Part shown: positions 54,325-61,677 of the stretch, one piece after another
How the letters are laid out: the number at the start of each line of letters is the position of its first letter
Position numbering within the stretch: the stretch's first letter is position 1
NCBI RefSeq assembly: GCF_001404985.1
Contig: NZ_JRLF01000009.1
Coordinates: 372,001 to 436,000 of the forward strand
Length of the DNA: 64,000 nt
From: Flavobacterium aquidurense
GTDB taxonomy: Bacteria > Bacteroidota > Bacteroidia > Flavobacteriales > Flavobacteriaceae
Direction of reading: 5' to 3'
The notes under the pieces: model-generated
What the model saw: the letters and a program-made list of their open reading frames with translations, nothing else
Told to the model about the DNA's origin: nothing
Databases searched by the model: none
Program-made: the position numbers and the translations under genes

Positions 54325-54867
54325 TTAAGCCCTCTTTATCTCATGACCAACATATTCCTCTAAAGTAGCAAACATATCATCTACAGAAAGCACTTCGAAA
54401 TCAGGATGGTTTTTCAGGAAATTAGCATTTAGCGTAACCAGGTTTTCTTCCAATTCAAAAAAAGTATCGTTGTTTAGCAAATCTCTGGTCGGGTTTACAC
54501 CTTCCAGTTTTCCGCTTACAAATTTATTCAGCTTTACGCTGCTCATTAATTTCACCTTTTTGCTTTGTTGCTGAAACAATTCAAGATGTTTTTCGGCGCC
54601 AATTAATGCCAAACCTTCTTCGATAAGTTCGTTCAATTCTTTATTCCAACCTGATTTATAGACAAACTGAGCAAAATTACCTTCGGCATATTGCGAATAG
54701 TAATAATCAAGATAGTAACTCATCAAAGCATCTTCGTGAATAAATTCGTCATCGACACCTTCCTCGCGCATTAAATTAATTACCGAAATATTAGAGTGAA
54801 TCACATCCTGAAGATTTTCACTATTCATTGCTGTTTCAGAAACTATTATTCTACCAAATTCCTCCAT
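54325..54867 (-). CDS. DUF4375 (DMP19-like) family protein
   Basis: 180 aa, soluble and acidic. The segment MSYYLDYYYSQYAEGNFAQFVYKSGWN (about 50-76) matches the DMP19/DUF4375 pattern (YY..QVxNGGFxQF), and the C-terminus has FLKNHPDFEVLSVDDMFATLEEYV. One member, DMP19, was described as a DNA-mimic protein, but most are of unknown role. It is monocistronic. Confidence 0.8.
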   Translation of the reverse strand: MEEFGRIIVSETAMNSENLQDVIHSNISVINLMREEGVDDEFIHEDALMSYYLDYYYSQYAEGNFAQFVYKSGWNKELNELIEEGLALIGAEKHLELFQQQSKKVKLMSSVKLNKFVSGKLEGVNPTRDLLNNDTFFELEENLVTLNANFLKNHPDFEVLSVDDMFATLEEYVGHEIKRA

Positions 54868-54943
54868 TTTGTTTTTGTTTTGAGATTGATTTGCAAATTT
54901 CGGCGAAATAATAATAGGAATGCGAATATTTTTTTGGGCGTTC

Positions 54944-55020
54944 CTTCGGGCGGGCTATTCGCTACAAGTCCTCGCACTTCCTTTGTCAGGCTGTGGGCTT
55001 TTCGCTGCTATCCCTAACGC
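54944..55020. repeat. GC-rich intergenic element
   Basis: A block much richer in G+C than its surroundings, with GGGCGTTCCTTCGGGCGGGC, TATTCGCTACAAGTCCTCGC and CGCTGCTATCCCTAACGC. The CTATCCC end and the inner GCTATTCGC/GCGAATAGC word recall the element at 61378-61490. I recall similar blocks in many flavobacterial gaps. It has no coding potential. Confidence 0.5.
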
Positions 55021-55106
55021 AATCTGAAATTCAAAAGAAGATCTTGTTTTGTGAGATTATTTTGAAAGAAAAAAGATTATTTTAGCTGAAACAAAAATAA
55101 TGATTA

Positions 55107-55826
55107 ATGAATAAGTCTAAACAAAAAGACGAAAACAAACAAAACGATTACATTGAGAAAGATATCTTAATCAATGTTTATTTCAAAGAAATACTAAAAT
55201 CAGATGAACAAAGGAATAAATATTTAGACTTACTTAATCAGCGAATTGATGAAAATAAAAAATCTTTAAATAGTTTATTAATGATAATGATTTTTTTAGT
55301 TATTGCATTTCCACTAATTTTAGATACAAAAATTAGTGAAATATCAGTAGGCCCATTTAAACTACAAGAAAATTCAATTGCCTTATATATAATTCCTTCC
55401 ATTTTTGCCTTTTGTCACTATAAAGTAATTCAGGTTAATCTAAATCTAAATATGCAAAGCAAATATTATAAAGGCTTAACTTCAGTAATATTTAATCATA
55501 GTCAATATTCAACAGCTAACATCATTATTACGCCTTACTTGTTTTTAGAGTCTACTCAATATTATCATTTCACAGAGAAATCAAGAGTTTTAAAACTTCT
55601 TTTGACTATTTCTTGGTTTCTACTACGATTTGGTATTTTTATTTTTCCTTATTGGTTTACTTATTTCACAACCAAAATATTATTTAATAAATATGGATTA
55701 AACAATACACAAGAGATAATGTTTTTTTCCTCGCCAATAATTATTACTGTTTTTGCAATTATTTTGCACATACAATATTTTAAAAGAGAAGGTATACCTG
55801 AAGAAAAAGAAGAAAACGCTCAATAA
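55107..55826 (+). CDS. Hypothetical four-segment membrane protein
   Basis: 239 aa. A charged N-terminal helix (KQKDENKQNDYIEKD) is followed by hydrophobic segments at about 55-75, 90-108, 165-190 and 205-225, and an acidic tail (PEEKEENAQ). The base composition is more AT-rich than the neighbouring housekeeping genes. No family was recognised; the layout of paired segments with a long cytosolic loop (about 110-160) could suit a small effector or sensor. Confidence 0.7.
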   Translation: MNKSKQKDENKQNDYIEKDILINVYFKEILKSDEQRNKYLDLLNQRIDENKKSLNSLLMIMIFLVIAFPLILDTKISEISVGPFKLQENSIALYIIPSIFAFCHYKVIQVNLNLNMQSKYYKGLTSVIFNHSQYSTANIIITPYLFLESTQYYHFTEKSRVLKLLLTISWFLLRFGIFIFPYWFTYFTTKILFNKYGLNNTQEIMFFSSPIIITVFAIILHIQYFKREGIPEEKEENAQ

Positions 55827-55885
55827 AAAATTCTAATAACGCAAATTTGCACCTCATACCCACCAAGAGAAATCACAAAAAAAAT

Positions 55886-56227
55886 TCATTCATCAACACC
55901 CTGAAAATCGCCAACAAGTATTTCATTAATTTCACTTAACATTTCAAATTCATCCATAGGAAACATCTCAAGTACGGTTTCTAAAATGAGACTAACATTA
56001 ATAGGCGCTTTTTTGTCTGTTTCTGAAATTTTATGTGACTCATTTTCCAGAGCCAAAATGCATAATTTTAGCATATTGGTAATAATACAGCCAAGTTCAT
56101 AGTAATTTAAAAGTTCAATTTTTGCGGTATAAAATTCCTTTTTATCTGGAGACGGATTTAAAGTGGTACAATATCGGGCAGTTAATTTTCTAAGACTATT
56201 TAGACTTTTAATTTCATTTGGCTCCAT
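55886..56227 (-). CDS. Hypothetical small acidic protein
   Basis: 113 aa, predicted all-helical, with Glu/Leu-rich segments (YYELGCIITNMLKLCILALENE, INVSLILETVLEMFPMDEFEMLSEINEIL). No family recognised. It lies between a membrane protein gene and an XRE regulator gene, transcribed toward the former. Confidence 0.6.
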   Translation of the reverse strand: MEPNEIKSLNSLRKLTARYCTTLNPSPDKKEFYTAKIELLNYYELGCIITNMLKLCILALENESHKISETDKKAPINVSLILETVLEMFPMDEFEMLSEINEILVGDFQGVDE

Positions 56228-56389
56228 GATAACTTGGCTTTTTTAATTTTTACTATACGAAAAATATTACTTTTACTTAATACAACGCAAGGAAGTAATA
56301 GTAGGTATTGTCCCAAACCATTATGCATGGTGTTTTACAAATGCCATCTTGTATTTTACAAAAACAAGAATAATTAAAAGAATTTTAAA

Positions 56390-56397
56390 TATCTTTG
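56390..56397 (+). promoter_or_regulatory. Promoter of the XRE regulator gene
   Basis: TATCTTTG matches TAnnTTTG exactly and ends 4 nt before the ATG at 56402, implying a leaderless or very short-leader transcript. Confidence 0.5.
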
Positions 56398-56401
56398 AAC
56401 T

Positions 56402-56803
56402 ATGAGCACAGCAATAAAACCGAAACATATTGGCAGAAATATTAGCCGAATCAGAGAGCTTCGTGGAATGAAACAAGAAGCCCTTGCTTTTGCAATTGGA
56501 ATAAGTCAGCAAACTATTTCGAATATTGAAGGAAGCGAAAATGTTGATGAAGAAAAATTGAAAGCAATTGCTGAAGTTTTAGGAGTTTCGGTTGAAGCAA
56601 TTAAAAATTATAGTGACGAAACAGTATTTAATATCATTAGTAATACTTTTACAAATACTAGTCACGATAGTTCAACAATCAACTCAATTAGTATTCAGCC
56701 AACTTTTAATCCTCTTGATAAAGTTGTTGAGTTGTTTGAACGTTTGGTTCAATCTGAAAAGGAAAAAGTAGAATATTTAGAAAAATTACTAAAAGGCAAA
56801 TAA
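56402..56803 (+). CDS. XRE-family transcriptional regulator
   Basis: 133 aa. Residues about 8-65 form a Cro/CI-type helix-turn-helix (IGRNISRIRELRGMKQEALAFAIGISQQTISNIEGSENVDEEKLKAIAEVLGV, cited as one domain by position). The C-terminus (about 100-133) is a short coiled coil (VVELFERLVQSEKEKVEYLEKLL) likely for dimerisation. It binds DNA as a small dimeric regulator; the targets are unknown. It could control its divergent and downstream small genes. Confidence 0.88.
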   Translation: MSTAIKPKHIGRNISRIRELRGMKQEALAFAIGISQQTISNIEGSENVDEEKLKAIAEVLGVSVEAIKNYSDETVFNIISNTFTNTSHDSSTINSISIQPTFNPLDKVVELFERLVQSEKEKVEYLEKLLKGK

Positions 56804-56828
56804 CCTTTATAAAAAATATATTGATTGC

Positions 56829-56856
56829 AAAAAGAGACTTACGAGTCTCTTTTTAC
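56829..56856 (+). terminator. Terminator after the XRE gene
   Basis: AAAAGAGAC pairs with GTCTCTTTT around TTACGA, followed by TTACTTTTT, 25 nt after the stop at 56803. Confidence 0.8.
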
Positions 56857-56913
56857 TTTTTAAACCATAATACTTTTGGATAATTTATATTCTGAAATTA
56901 TAAAAGACTAAAA

Positions 56914-57384
56914 TTGAAAACAAAAACAAACTCAGATTTTGACGAAACATTTTCGGCTTTAAAAAGAATGGGAAACACAATTCAAAGTGCAAAAAACACT
57001 TTCGAATTATTAAGAGAATTCAATTCGGAAACTACAGATTTGCAATGTGATCTTTTAATTTCCGAAATCCATAAAATTCAATATCATTCGAATACGAATA
57101 GTTATTTTTACTTCTATTTCCCGATAATTAGTCATATTCTATATTATAAACCTGAATACGTAAAAGAGCTTTTAAAATATTTAATAGGTCCAAATTTCGC
57201 AAACGGAACTTCTCAAGTCAACGAAATGATCTTGATTATAAAAGAAGCAATGAAATTTAAACTTAATGAAAATGAGTTTTATTTAACCCGCGAAAGTCAG
57301 TTTTGGGTTGAAGATGAACTTTATAAATTAGAAAAAGAGATTCAGCGAGAAATAGACATTTGCCAGAAAGAACTGGATGAATAG
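56914..57384 (+). CDS. Hypothetical helical protein, TTG start
   Basis: 156 aa. The frame opens at TTG 56914; the first ATG is codon 19 (56968, MGNTIQSAKN), so the start is uncertain. The protein looks all-helical, with aromatic Tyr/Phe stretches (SYFYFYFPIISHILYY) and a charged C-terminal helix (DELYKLEKEIQREIDICQKEL). No family recognised. It lies behind the XRE gene but after a terminator. Confidence 0.6.
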   Translation: MKTKTNSDFDETFSALKRMGNTIQSAKNTFELLREFNSETTDLQCDLLISEIHKIQYHSNTNSYFYFYFPIISHILYYKPEYVKELLKYLIGPNFANGTSQVNEMILIIKEAMKFKLNENEFYLTRESQFWVEDELYKLEKEIQREIDICQKELDE

Positions 57385-57393
57385 AATACAATG

Positions 57394-57564
57394 TTATTTC
57401 ACATCAGATTCGTCACTATTCTTTTTCTCGTTCATTTTTGCCACTAAAGCTTTGAGACGTAATGCACGTTCTCTCTTTTCTTCCTGAAGTTTGGCCTTCT
57501 TCTTATTGAGCAATTTAGTATGCAAAGCCTTGTTTTTGGTATTTTTTTCAGGTCCTTTTGCCAT
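57394..57564 (-). CDS. Small basic coiled-coil protein (56 aa)
   Basis: ATG at 57562-57564, TAA at 57394-57396. The protein MAKGPEKNTKNKALHTKLLN continues with a long run of Lys/Glu/Arg helix (KLQEEKRERALRLKALVAKM) and ends KNSDESDVK. It is very basic, with no hydrophobic segment. The clean start and codon content suggest a real gene, perhaps a nucleic-acid-binding peptide. It overlaps nothing and is read against the preceding gene. Confidence 0.55.
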   Translation of the reverse strand: MAKGPEKNTKNKALHTKLLNKKKAKLQEEKRERALRLKALVAKMNEKKNSDESDVK

Positions 57565-57963
57565 AATATAATTTTGTTTAATTACGTTTACAAAGATAAA
57601 GAAGTATTAATAAAAATGATTATTTATACGAATCAAGGGTTGAAATGTGCCGTTAGGCACTAAATATTGGTAGTAGTCATTATGGTTAGAAATTCCTTGG
57701 CGTGCCGTAGGTACGCAACAAAATGCTAACTATTGCGTACCTACGGCACGCTAAATTTATTTTCATTCCTCTTTTCTACCAACATTTAGTGCCTAACGGC
57801 ACATTTCAACCCTTGATTTGTCCTATTATCTTTTTAAGTCGTAATCGTATGTGAGAAAATCTAGATTTTTTGAAACTATCTAAAGAGGTATTCAAAATCT
57901 ATGTTTCTATGTGTTAGAATAAGATTTTTTATATCTTCACTTGACATACTAACTTAATCCAAA
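57565..57963. other. Intergenic region with a nested palindrome
   Basis: 57631-57818 is one large nested palindrome, listed separately. The remainder (57819-57963) is AT-rich and should hold the promoter of the YdeI-like gene, though no exact TAnnTTTG is present. Confidence 0.6.
57631..57818. repeat. Nested palindrome, 43-nt outer arms and 19-nt inner arms
   Basis: The outer arms 57631-57673 and 57776-57818 are inverted copies over 43 nt with one mismatch (containing GAAATGTGCCGTTAGGCAC). Inside, 57700-57718 (GCGTGCCGTAGGTACGCAA) and 57733-57751 are perfect 19-nt inverted copies with a 14-nt loop. Each arm also has an internal half-palindrome (TGCCGTTAGGCA). A degenerate piece of one outer arm recurs at 59517-59555. 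Confidence 0.85.
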
Positions 57964-58521
57964 ATGAACCCAACCTTCTTCCCTACCCAGGAAAAATTCA
58001 GAGAATGGTTAGAAAAGCATCACAAAACCGAAACCGAACTTTTAGTAGGTTTTTATAAAGTGAACAGCAAAAAACCATCAATGTCCTGGTCACAATCTGT
58101 AGATCAGGCGCTTTGTTTTGGCTGGATCGATGGCGTTCGAAGATCCATTGACGACGAAAGTTACTCAATCAGGTTTACACCCAGAAAGAAATCCAGCATT
58201 TGGAGTGCGATCAACATCAAGAAAATAGAAGATCTCACAAAAGCCGGACTTATGATGCCCGAAGGTCAAAAAGCATTTGAATTAAGATCTGAGGAAAGAT
58301 CCGGAATTTATTCACACGAAAAAGAACCATCAGTTCTTGATCCGGCTTTCGAAAAACAATTTAAAGCTAATAAAGTAGCGTGGGAATATTTTAACTCGCA
58401 AGCGCCATCATACAAAAAAGTCATGATTCATTGGATAATGACAGCCAAACAAGAAAAAACCAGAATTTCGAGACTCGAAAAAACAATAAATATCAGTGCA
58501 GAACAAAAAAGGATGTTGTAA
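57964..58521 (+). CDS. YdeI/OmpD-associated family protein
   Basis: 185 aa. Family blocks are REWLEKHHKTETELLVGFYKV (about 12-32), SWSQSVDQALCFGWIDGVRRSID, YSIRFTPRKKSSIWSAIN, and a C-terminal OmdA-like part (ANKVAWEYFNSQAPSYKKVMIHWIMTAK). Proteins of this family are linked to peptide or bacteriocin resistance in enterobacteria, but the activity is unproven. Single gene. Confidence 0.85.
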   Translation: MNPTFFPTQEKFREWLEKHHKTETELLVGFYKVNSKKPSMSWSQSVDQALCFGWIDGVRRSIDDESYSIRFTPRKKSSIWSAINIKKIEDLTKAGLMMPEGQKAFELRSEERSGIYSHEKEPSVLDPAFEKQFKANKVAWEYFNSQAPSYKKVMIHWIMTAKQEKTRISRLEKTINISAEQKRML

Positions 58522-58610
58522 AAGAAAATGCAATGATTATAACTTAGATCAAAGAACAAACAGTAACTTTATTCTATCGAAAAAATTTCATCTAATAATT
58601 AAGAATAATA

Positions 58611-59513
58611 ATGGAAGATAGAATCGCATTAGAATACTACGTTTTAGATGTATTCTCTAATAAAAGTTACAAAGGAAATCCGTTGTCTGTGGTTTTTACT
58701 GATGGTAATCTGGATTTAGGAGTTTATCATAATATCGCCAAGGAATTTGGTTATTCTGAGACTTCATTTGTTTATTATTCGGCAGCACAAAAAGCGCTGA
58801 ATGTTCGTTCTTTTACCCCCACAGGTTTTGAGGTTGATGGCGCGGGACACAATTTGCTAGGTGCAGTTTGTGCAGCATTATTCAAAAAAATATCCATTTT
58901 TGAGGAACAAAATGAAACCAATCATTTTGTAATCATGAAAGATAATCCAATACCATTATCAACGAGTTTTGACCCTGTTACGCAATATCCTGTGGTACAA
59001 ATGCATCAAAAATCAGTTATTATTGGGCAGGAAGTTCCAGCTTCGGTAATAGCAAAAGCACTGGGTTTGGCGATTGATGATCTGACTGTTGGCGAACTTC
59101 TGCCAACCATTGTTCAAACAGAAGTTGCGCATATAATGGTTCCTATAAAAAACAGACGCTTTTTACACGATTGCATTCCAGACAATAAAAGACTTATAGA
59201 AATCTCTAAAGAATACAAGTTCGAAGGTTTTTATTGTTACACCATTTTCAACGAAAAACATGAAAATATAGTCGAAGCCAGATTCTTTAATCCATTAATT
59301 GGTATTGATGAAGATGCCGCAACCGGAACTGCCGCCGGACCTTTAATTGGCTTTTTGACAAAAAACAAATACACAAAACCCAATACCGAATATAAAATCC
59401 TGCAAGGCGTAAAACTAAATCAGCCTTCTTTAATTGAAGTAATGTCCAGAGACCATGATATTTTGGTTGGCGGTTCTGCCGTTATTACCATGAAGGGAGA
59501 ACTTTATATATAA
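58611..59513 (+). CDS. PhzF-family isomerase
   Basis: 300 aa. It has the PhzF/diaminopimelate-epimerase-like double fold, with catalytic Glu in EFGYSETSFV (about residue 47), the block RSFTPTGFEVDGAGHNLLGA, and the second-half ARFFNPLIGIDEDAATGTAAGPL. Only one member of the family makes phenazine precursors; here no other phz gene is near, so it is more likely a general isomerase or epimerase of unknown substrate. Confidence 0.88.
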   Translation: MEDRIALEYYVLDVFSNKSYKGNPLSVVFTDGNLDLGVYHNIAKEFGYSETSFVYYSAAQKALNVRSFTPTGFEVDGAGHNLLGAVCAALFKKISIFEEQNETNHFVIMKDNPIPLSTSFDPVTQYPVVQMHQKSVIIGQEVPASVIAKALGLAIDDLTVGELLPTIVQTEVAHIMVPIKNRRFLHDCIPDNKRLIEISKEYKFEGFYCYTIFNEKHENIVEARFFNPLIGIDEDAATGTAAGPLIGFLTKNKYTKPNTEYKILQGVKLNQPSLIEVMSRDHDILVGGSAVITMKGELYI

Positions 59514-59516
59514 TGC

Positions 59517-59555
59517 GAATCAAGAATTGAAATGTGTCTTTAGGAAGTAAATGAA
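59517..59555. repeat. Degenerate copy of the nested-palindrome outer arm
   Basis: GAATCAAG..TTGAAATGTG and the following TTAGG..GTAAAT match 57630-57665 with several changes. Only one arm is present. Confidence 0.5.
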
Positions 59556-59595
59556 GAACCTACAGATCTTCAATTTTTGATTAGTATATCAAACA

Positions 59596-59623
59596 AAAAA
59601 AAGCTGCATCATGCAGCTTTTTT
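59596..59623. terminator. Bidirectional terminator between the PhzF and DinB-like genes
   Basis: AAAAAAGCTGCAT pairs with ATGCAGCTTTTTT around a single C or a very small loop. It serves both convergent genes. A closely similar hairpin is at 60855-60882. Confidence 0.85.
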
Positions 59624-59631
59624 AGTATTCT

Positions 59632-60762
59632 TTATTTCTTTATTTCCTGTGGTAATGTTTTCATTTGTTCTGGTGGAATGCGTTTCTTTAAAAACAAAAT
59701 TTGTCCTAAATGACTGGATTGATGTTCCATAACATGAAACCAGCAATATTGATTGCTCATGTCATATTTCGTTTGAATTTGAACAAACCATGCATCATCT
59801 CTTTTCTTTAATTCTGAAATAGTTTTAGCTCTTACTTCATTATAAATATCAAGATAATATTGAATATCGTGACCTTTAAATTCATTGCGCGCGCCTTGAT
59901 CGAGATTCAAAGCCGTCTCCCATTTTTTCTTTTCTTCTTCGTTAAATTCTCTGTTTTCAAAAGTAAGAACCTGATAATACTTTTCGGCTGCAGCCAAATG
60001 CATTACAAGTGAACCAATTCTATTTGCTTCTTGATCATGCAAATAATCAATTTCATACTGATCCATATTTTTGACCGTTTCTTCAACACGATCTTTAAGG
60101 TCTTCCAGCATCGAAATCATGTCGGCAATTTTTGGTGAAGCGCCTTCAACATTTCCTATTTTTCCGGTTTCTTTTACTAGTATACCACTTCCTTCCAGTA
60201 ATAATGAATATTTTCCGTCTACACTTGATTTATCCGAAGAAATCTTAAATTCCTTAACCTTAACATTTTTTTGTTTCGCATTGCCCAAATTCCATTTTGG
60301 AATATCTGTATTGGTTGCAAGTGTTTCAAAACTTGAATTTAAAATGGTTACAGGTTCAAAAACACCTTTTGCGTTCTCGATAAATAATTGAAATTTATCA
60401 AAATAAAACTTTCCGTTTAACTCGCAAACTCCTCCAAAAACTAGTATTTTACTATTCTCATCAATTGTTCCTTCGACAGTATAAGATTGCCATTCTTTTG
60501 ATTTTATTGGTCGGTCGTGCATATTATCAGCAAAGCCTGCCTCATCATCTTTATTAAAAACGCGTGCAAATACTCCTGCCCACGCTTTTGGGTCATTAGA
60601 TTCTACTTTTGCTGATGCAATTACTTTAAATTTTTTCTTTACCGGAGTCTGAATATCTATTGTTTGACGAAAAGCCATCCATTGACCGGAAATAACTTTT
60701 TGTGTTTGCGCTTTTGCCGACAATAAGGTTAAAAACAATAATAGTAACGTTATTTTTTTCAT
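59632..60762 (-). CDS. Secreted protein with N-terminal beta-sandwich and C-terminal DinB-like domain
   Basis: 376 aa. A signal peptide (MKKITLLLLFLTLLSAKAQ) precedes a beta-rich part (about 20-195, FARVFNKDDEAGFADNMHD, FYFDKFQLFIENAKG) that resembles a carbohydrate-binding-type module. The C-terminal part (about 215-370) is a four-helix DinB-like bundle with the metal-binding His pattern (IGSLVMHLAAAEKYYQVL; WFHVMEHQSSHLGQILFLKKRI). DinB proteins are usually cytoplasmic and bind a metal, some as thiol transferases; a secreted form with an added module is unusual. Confidence 0.8.
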   Translation of the reverse strand: MKKITLLLLFLTLLSAKAQTQKVISGQWMAFRQTIDIQTPVKKKFKVIASAKVESNDPKAWAGVFARVFNKDDEAGFADNMHDRPIKSKEWQSYTVEGTIDENSKILVFGGVCELNGKFYFDKFQLFIENAKGVFEPVTILNSSFETLATNTDIPKWNLGNAKQKNVKVKEFKISSDKSSVDGKYSLLLEGSGILVKETGKIGNVEGASPKIADMISMLEDLKDRVEETVKNMDQYEIDYLHDQEANRIGSLVMHLAAAEKYYQVLTFENREFNEEEKKKWETALNLDQGARNEFKGHDIQYYLDIYNEVRAKTISELKKRDDAWFVQIQTKYDMSNQYCWFHVMEHQSSHLGQILFLKKRIPPEQMKTLPQEIKK

Positions 60763-60854
60763 TCTCTGTATTTTTAAAATTTTCGTAAATATAATATAGT
60801 TTTTTAAGGAAATAACTTATCATAATATGAAATTATTCTAAAAAAGTAAATAAA

Positions 60855-60882
60855 AAAAGCTGCATCACAGATGCAGCTTTTA
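60855..60882 (-). terminator. Terminator after the CDGSH gene
   Basis: AAAAGCTGCATC pairs with GATGCAGCTTTT around ACA, about 22 nt beyond the stop at 60905 on the minus strand. Confidence 0.75.
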
Positions 60883-60904
60883 TATCATAACCAGAAATAG
60901 TTTC

Positions 60905-61132
60905 TTAGTTTGTTTTCATTGGTGGTAAATCGAATGCGATAGAATCGTGTTCGAAGTTATTGCGGTGTCCTCCGTCGCAAAAAGGTTTGTTTGCAGATAA
61001 TCCGCAACGACAAAGTCCTAATGCAGCTCTTCCTTGTAATCCGTAAATTGTTCCTTCTGAATCCATGATTTCAAAATCACCTTCGATTTTGATAGATCCA
61101 TTTTTATTGATGATTAATTTTGTCTTGCTCAT
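60905..61132 (-). CDS. CDGSH iron-sulfur domain protein
   Basis: 75 aa. The [2Fe-2S] motif CxCx2Sx3PxCDGxH is complete (CRCGLSANKPFCDGGH, about residues 41-56). Three Cys and one His bind the cluster, as in mitoNEET-type proteins. Bacterial single-domain members are small redox or cluster-transfer proteins. It has a DUF1427-like N-terminal strand (INKNGSIKIEGDFEI) and stands alone. Confidence 0.93.
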   Translation of the reverse strand: MSKTKLIINKNGSIKIEGDFEIMDSEGTIYGLQGRAALGLCRCGLSANKPFCDGGHRNNFEHDSIAFDLPPMKTN

Positions 61133-61377
61133 AACTTGTTTTTGTTTTTTTTCAGGGCAAAGATTGCAAAATAAATTTTGAAGATTTTTATAGGGAAGCT
61201 AGTTTAAACTGGTTCTATTTTATGTGTTTTATCTTTTAGGTTTAATGGCACGCGGATGACGCGGATTTAAATGGATTGGCACAGATTTTATTTATTTGAA
61301 ACTCTATGCTCAGCCTGACAATTAGGGGTTTGAAATCTTATAAATCATTATTTCACAAAATGTTCTTAATGCTGGTT

Positions 61378-61490
61378 CTAGCCCCGATAGAAGTGGAAAT
61401 CCTTTTACTTTTTTCTTTAAAAAGTAAAAGATTGTAACGGATTGCTTCGCCAGTTCGCTCTTTCAGGCTCGGGTGCGGGATTAGCTCCTA
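61378..61490. repeat. Flavobacterial intergenic element (CTAGCCC...ATCCTTTT type), copy 2
   Basis: CTAGCCCCGATAGAAGTGG, AAATCCTTTTACTTTTT, AAAAAGTAAAAGATTG, GTAACGGATTGC and GGGATTAGCTCC, with TTTTACTTTTT and AAAAAGTAAAA forming a hairpin. The same ordered parts occur at 34110-34196. Confidence 0.55.
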
Positions 61491-61650
61491 AAAAAACATA
61501 TCATCTCAATTAATCTCAGAAGAATTTTGTTTCCCGCAGATTATGCAGATTGAGCAGATTTTAATTTAAAACTTTGCGCCTTTGCGCCTTTGCGAGATTA
61601 AAAAGACCCAGCGAATCTCTGCGGAACAACAAAATCTCAATTCTATTGCT

Positions 61651-61658
61651 TATTTTTG
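61651..61658 (+). promoter_or_regulatory. Promoter of metG
   Basis: TATTTTTG matches TAnnTTTG exactly, 20 nt before the ATG at 61678. Confidence 0.55.
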
Positions 61659-61677
61659 CACTCAATAAAATTGAGTT

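Larger units (their letters stand above)
61133..61677. other. Intergenic region with a dispersed element and the metG promoter
   Basis: 61378-61490 is a dispersed intergenic element. The rest holds degenerate phrases also seen in other gaps (ACGCGGATTTAAATGGATTGG, CGCAGATTATGCAGATTGAG). A short tandem of GCGCCTTT sits at about 61575. No gene was seen. Confidence 0.6.

Noticed and set aside
58611..59513. Phenazine biosynthesis
   Set aside because: A PhzF-like protein alone does not indicate phenazine production; no other phz gene is present.
61565..61590. Short tandem GCGCCTTT repeats
   Set aside because: Only about two and a half units; a common type of phrase in flavobacterial gaps and too short to support a function.
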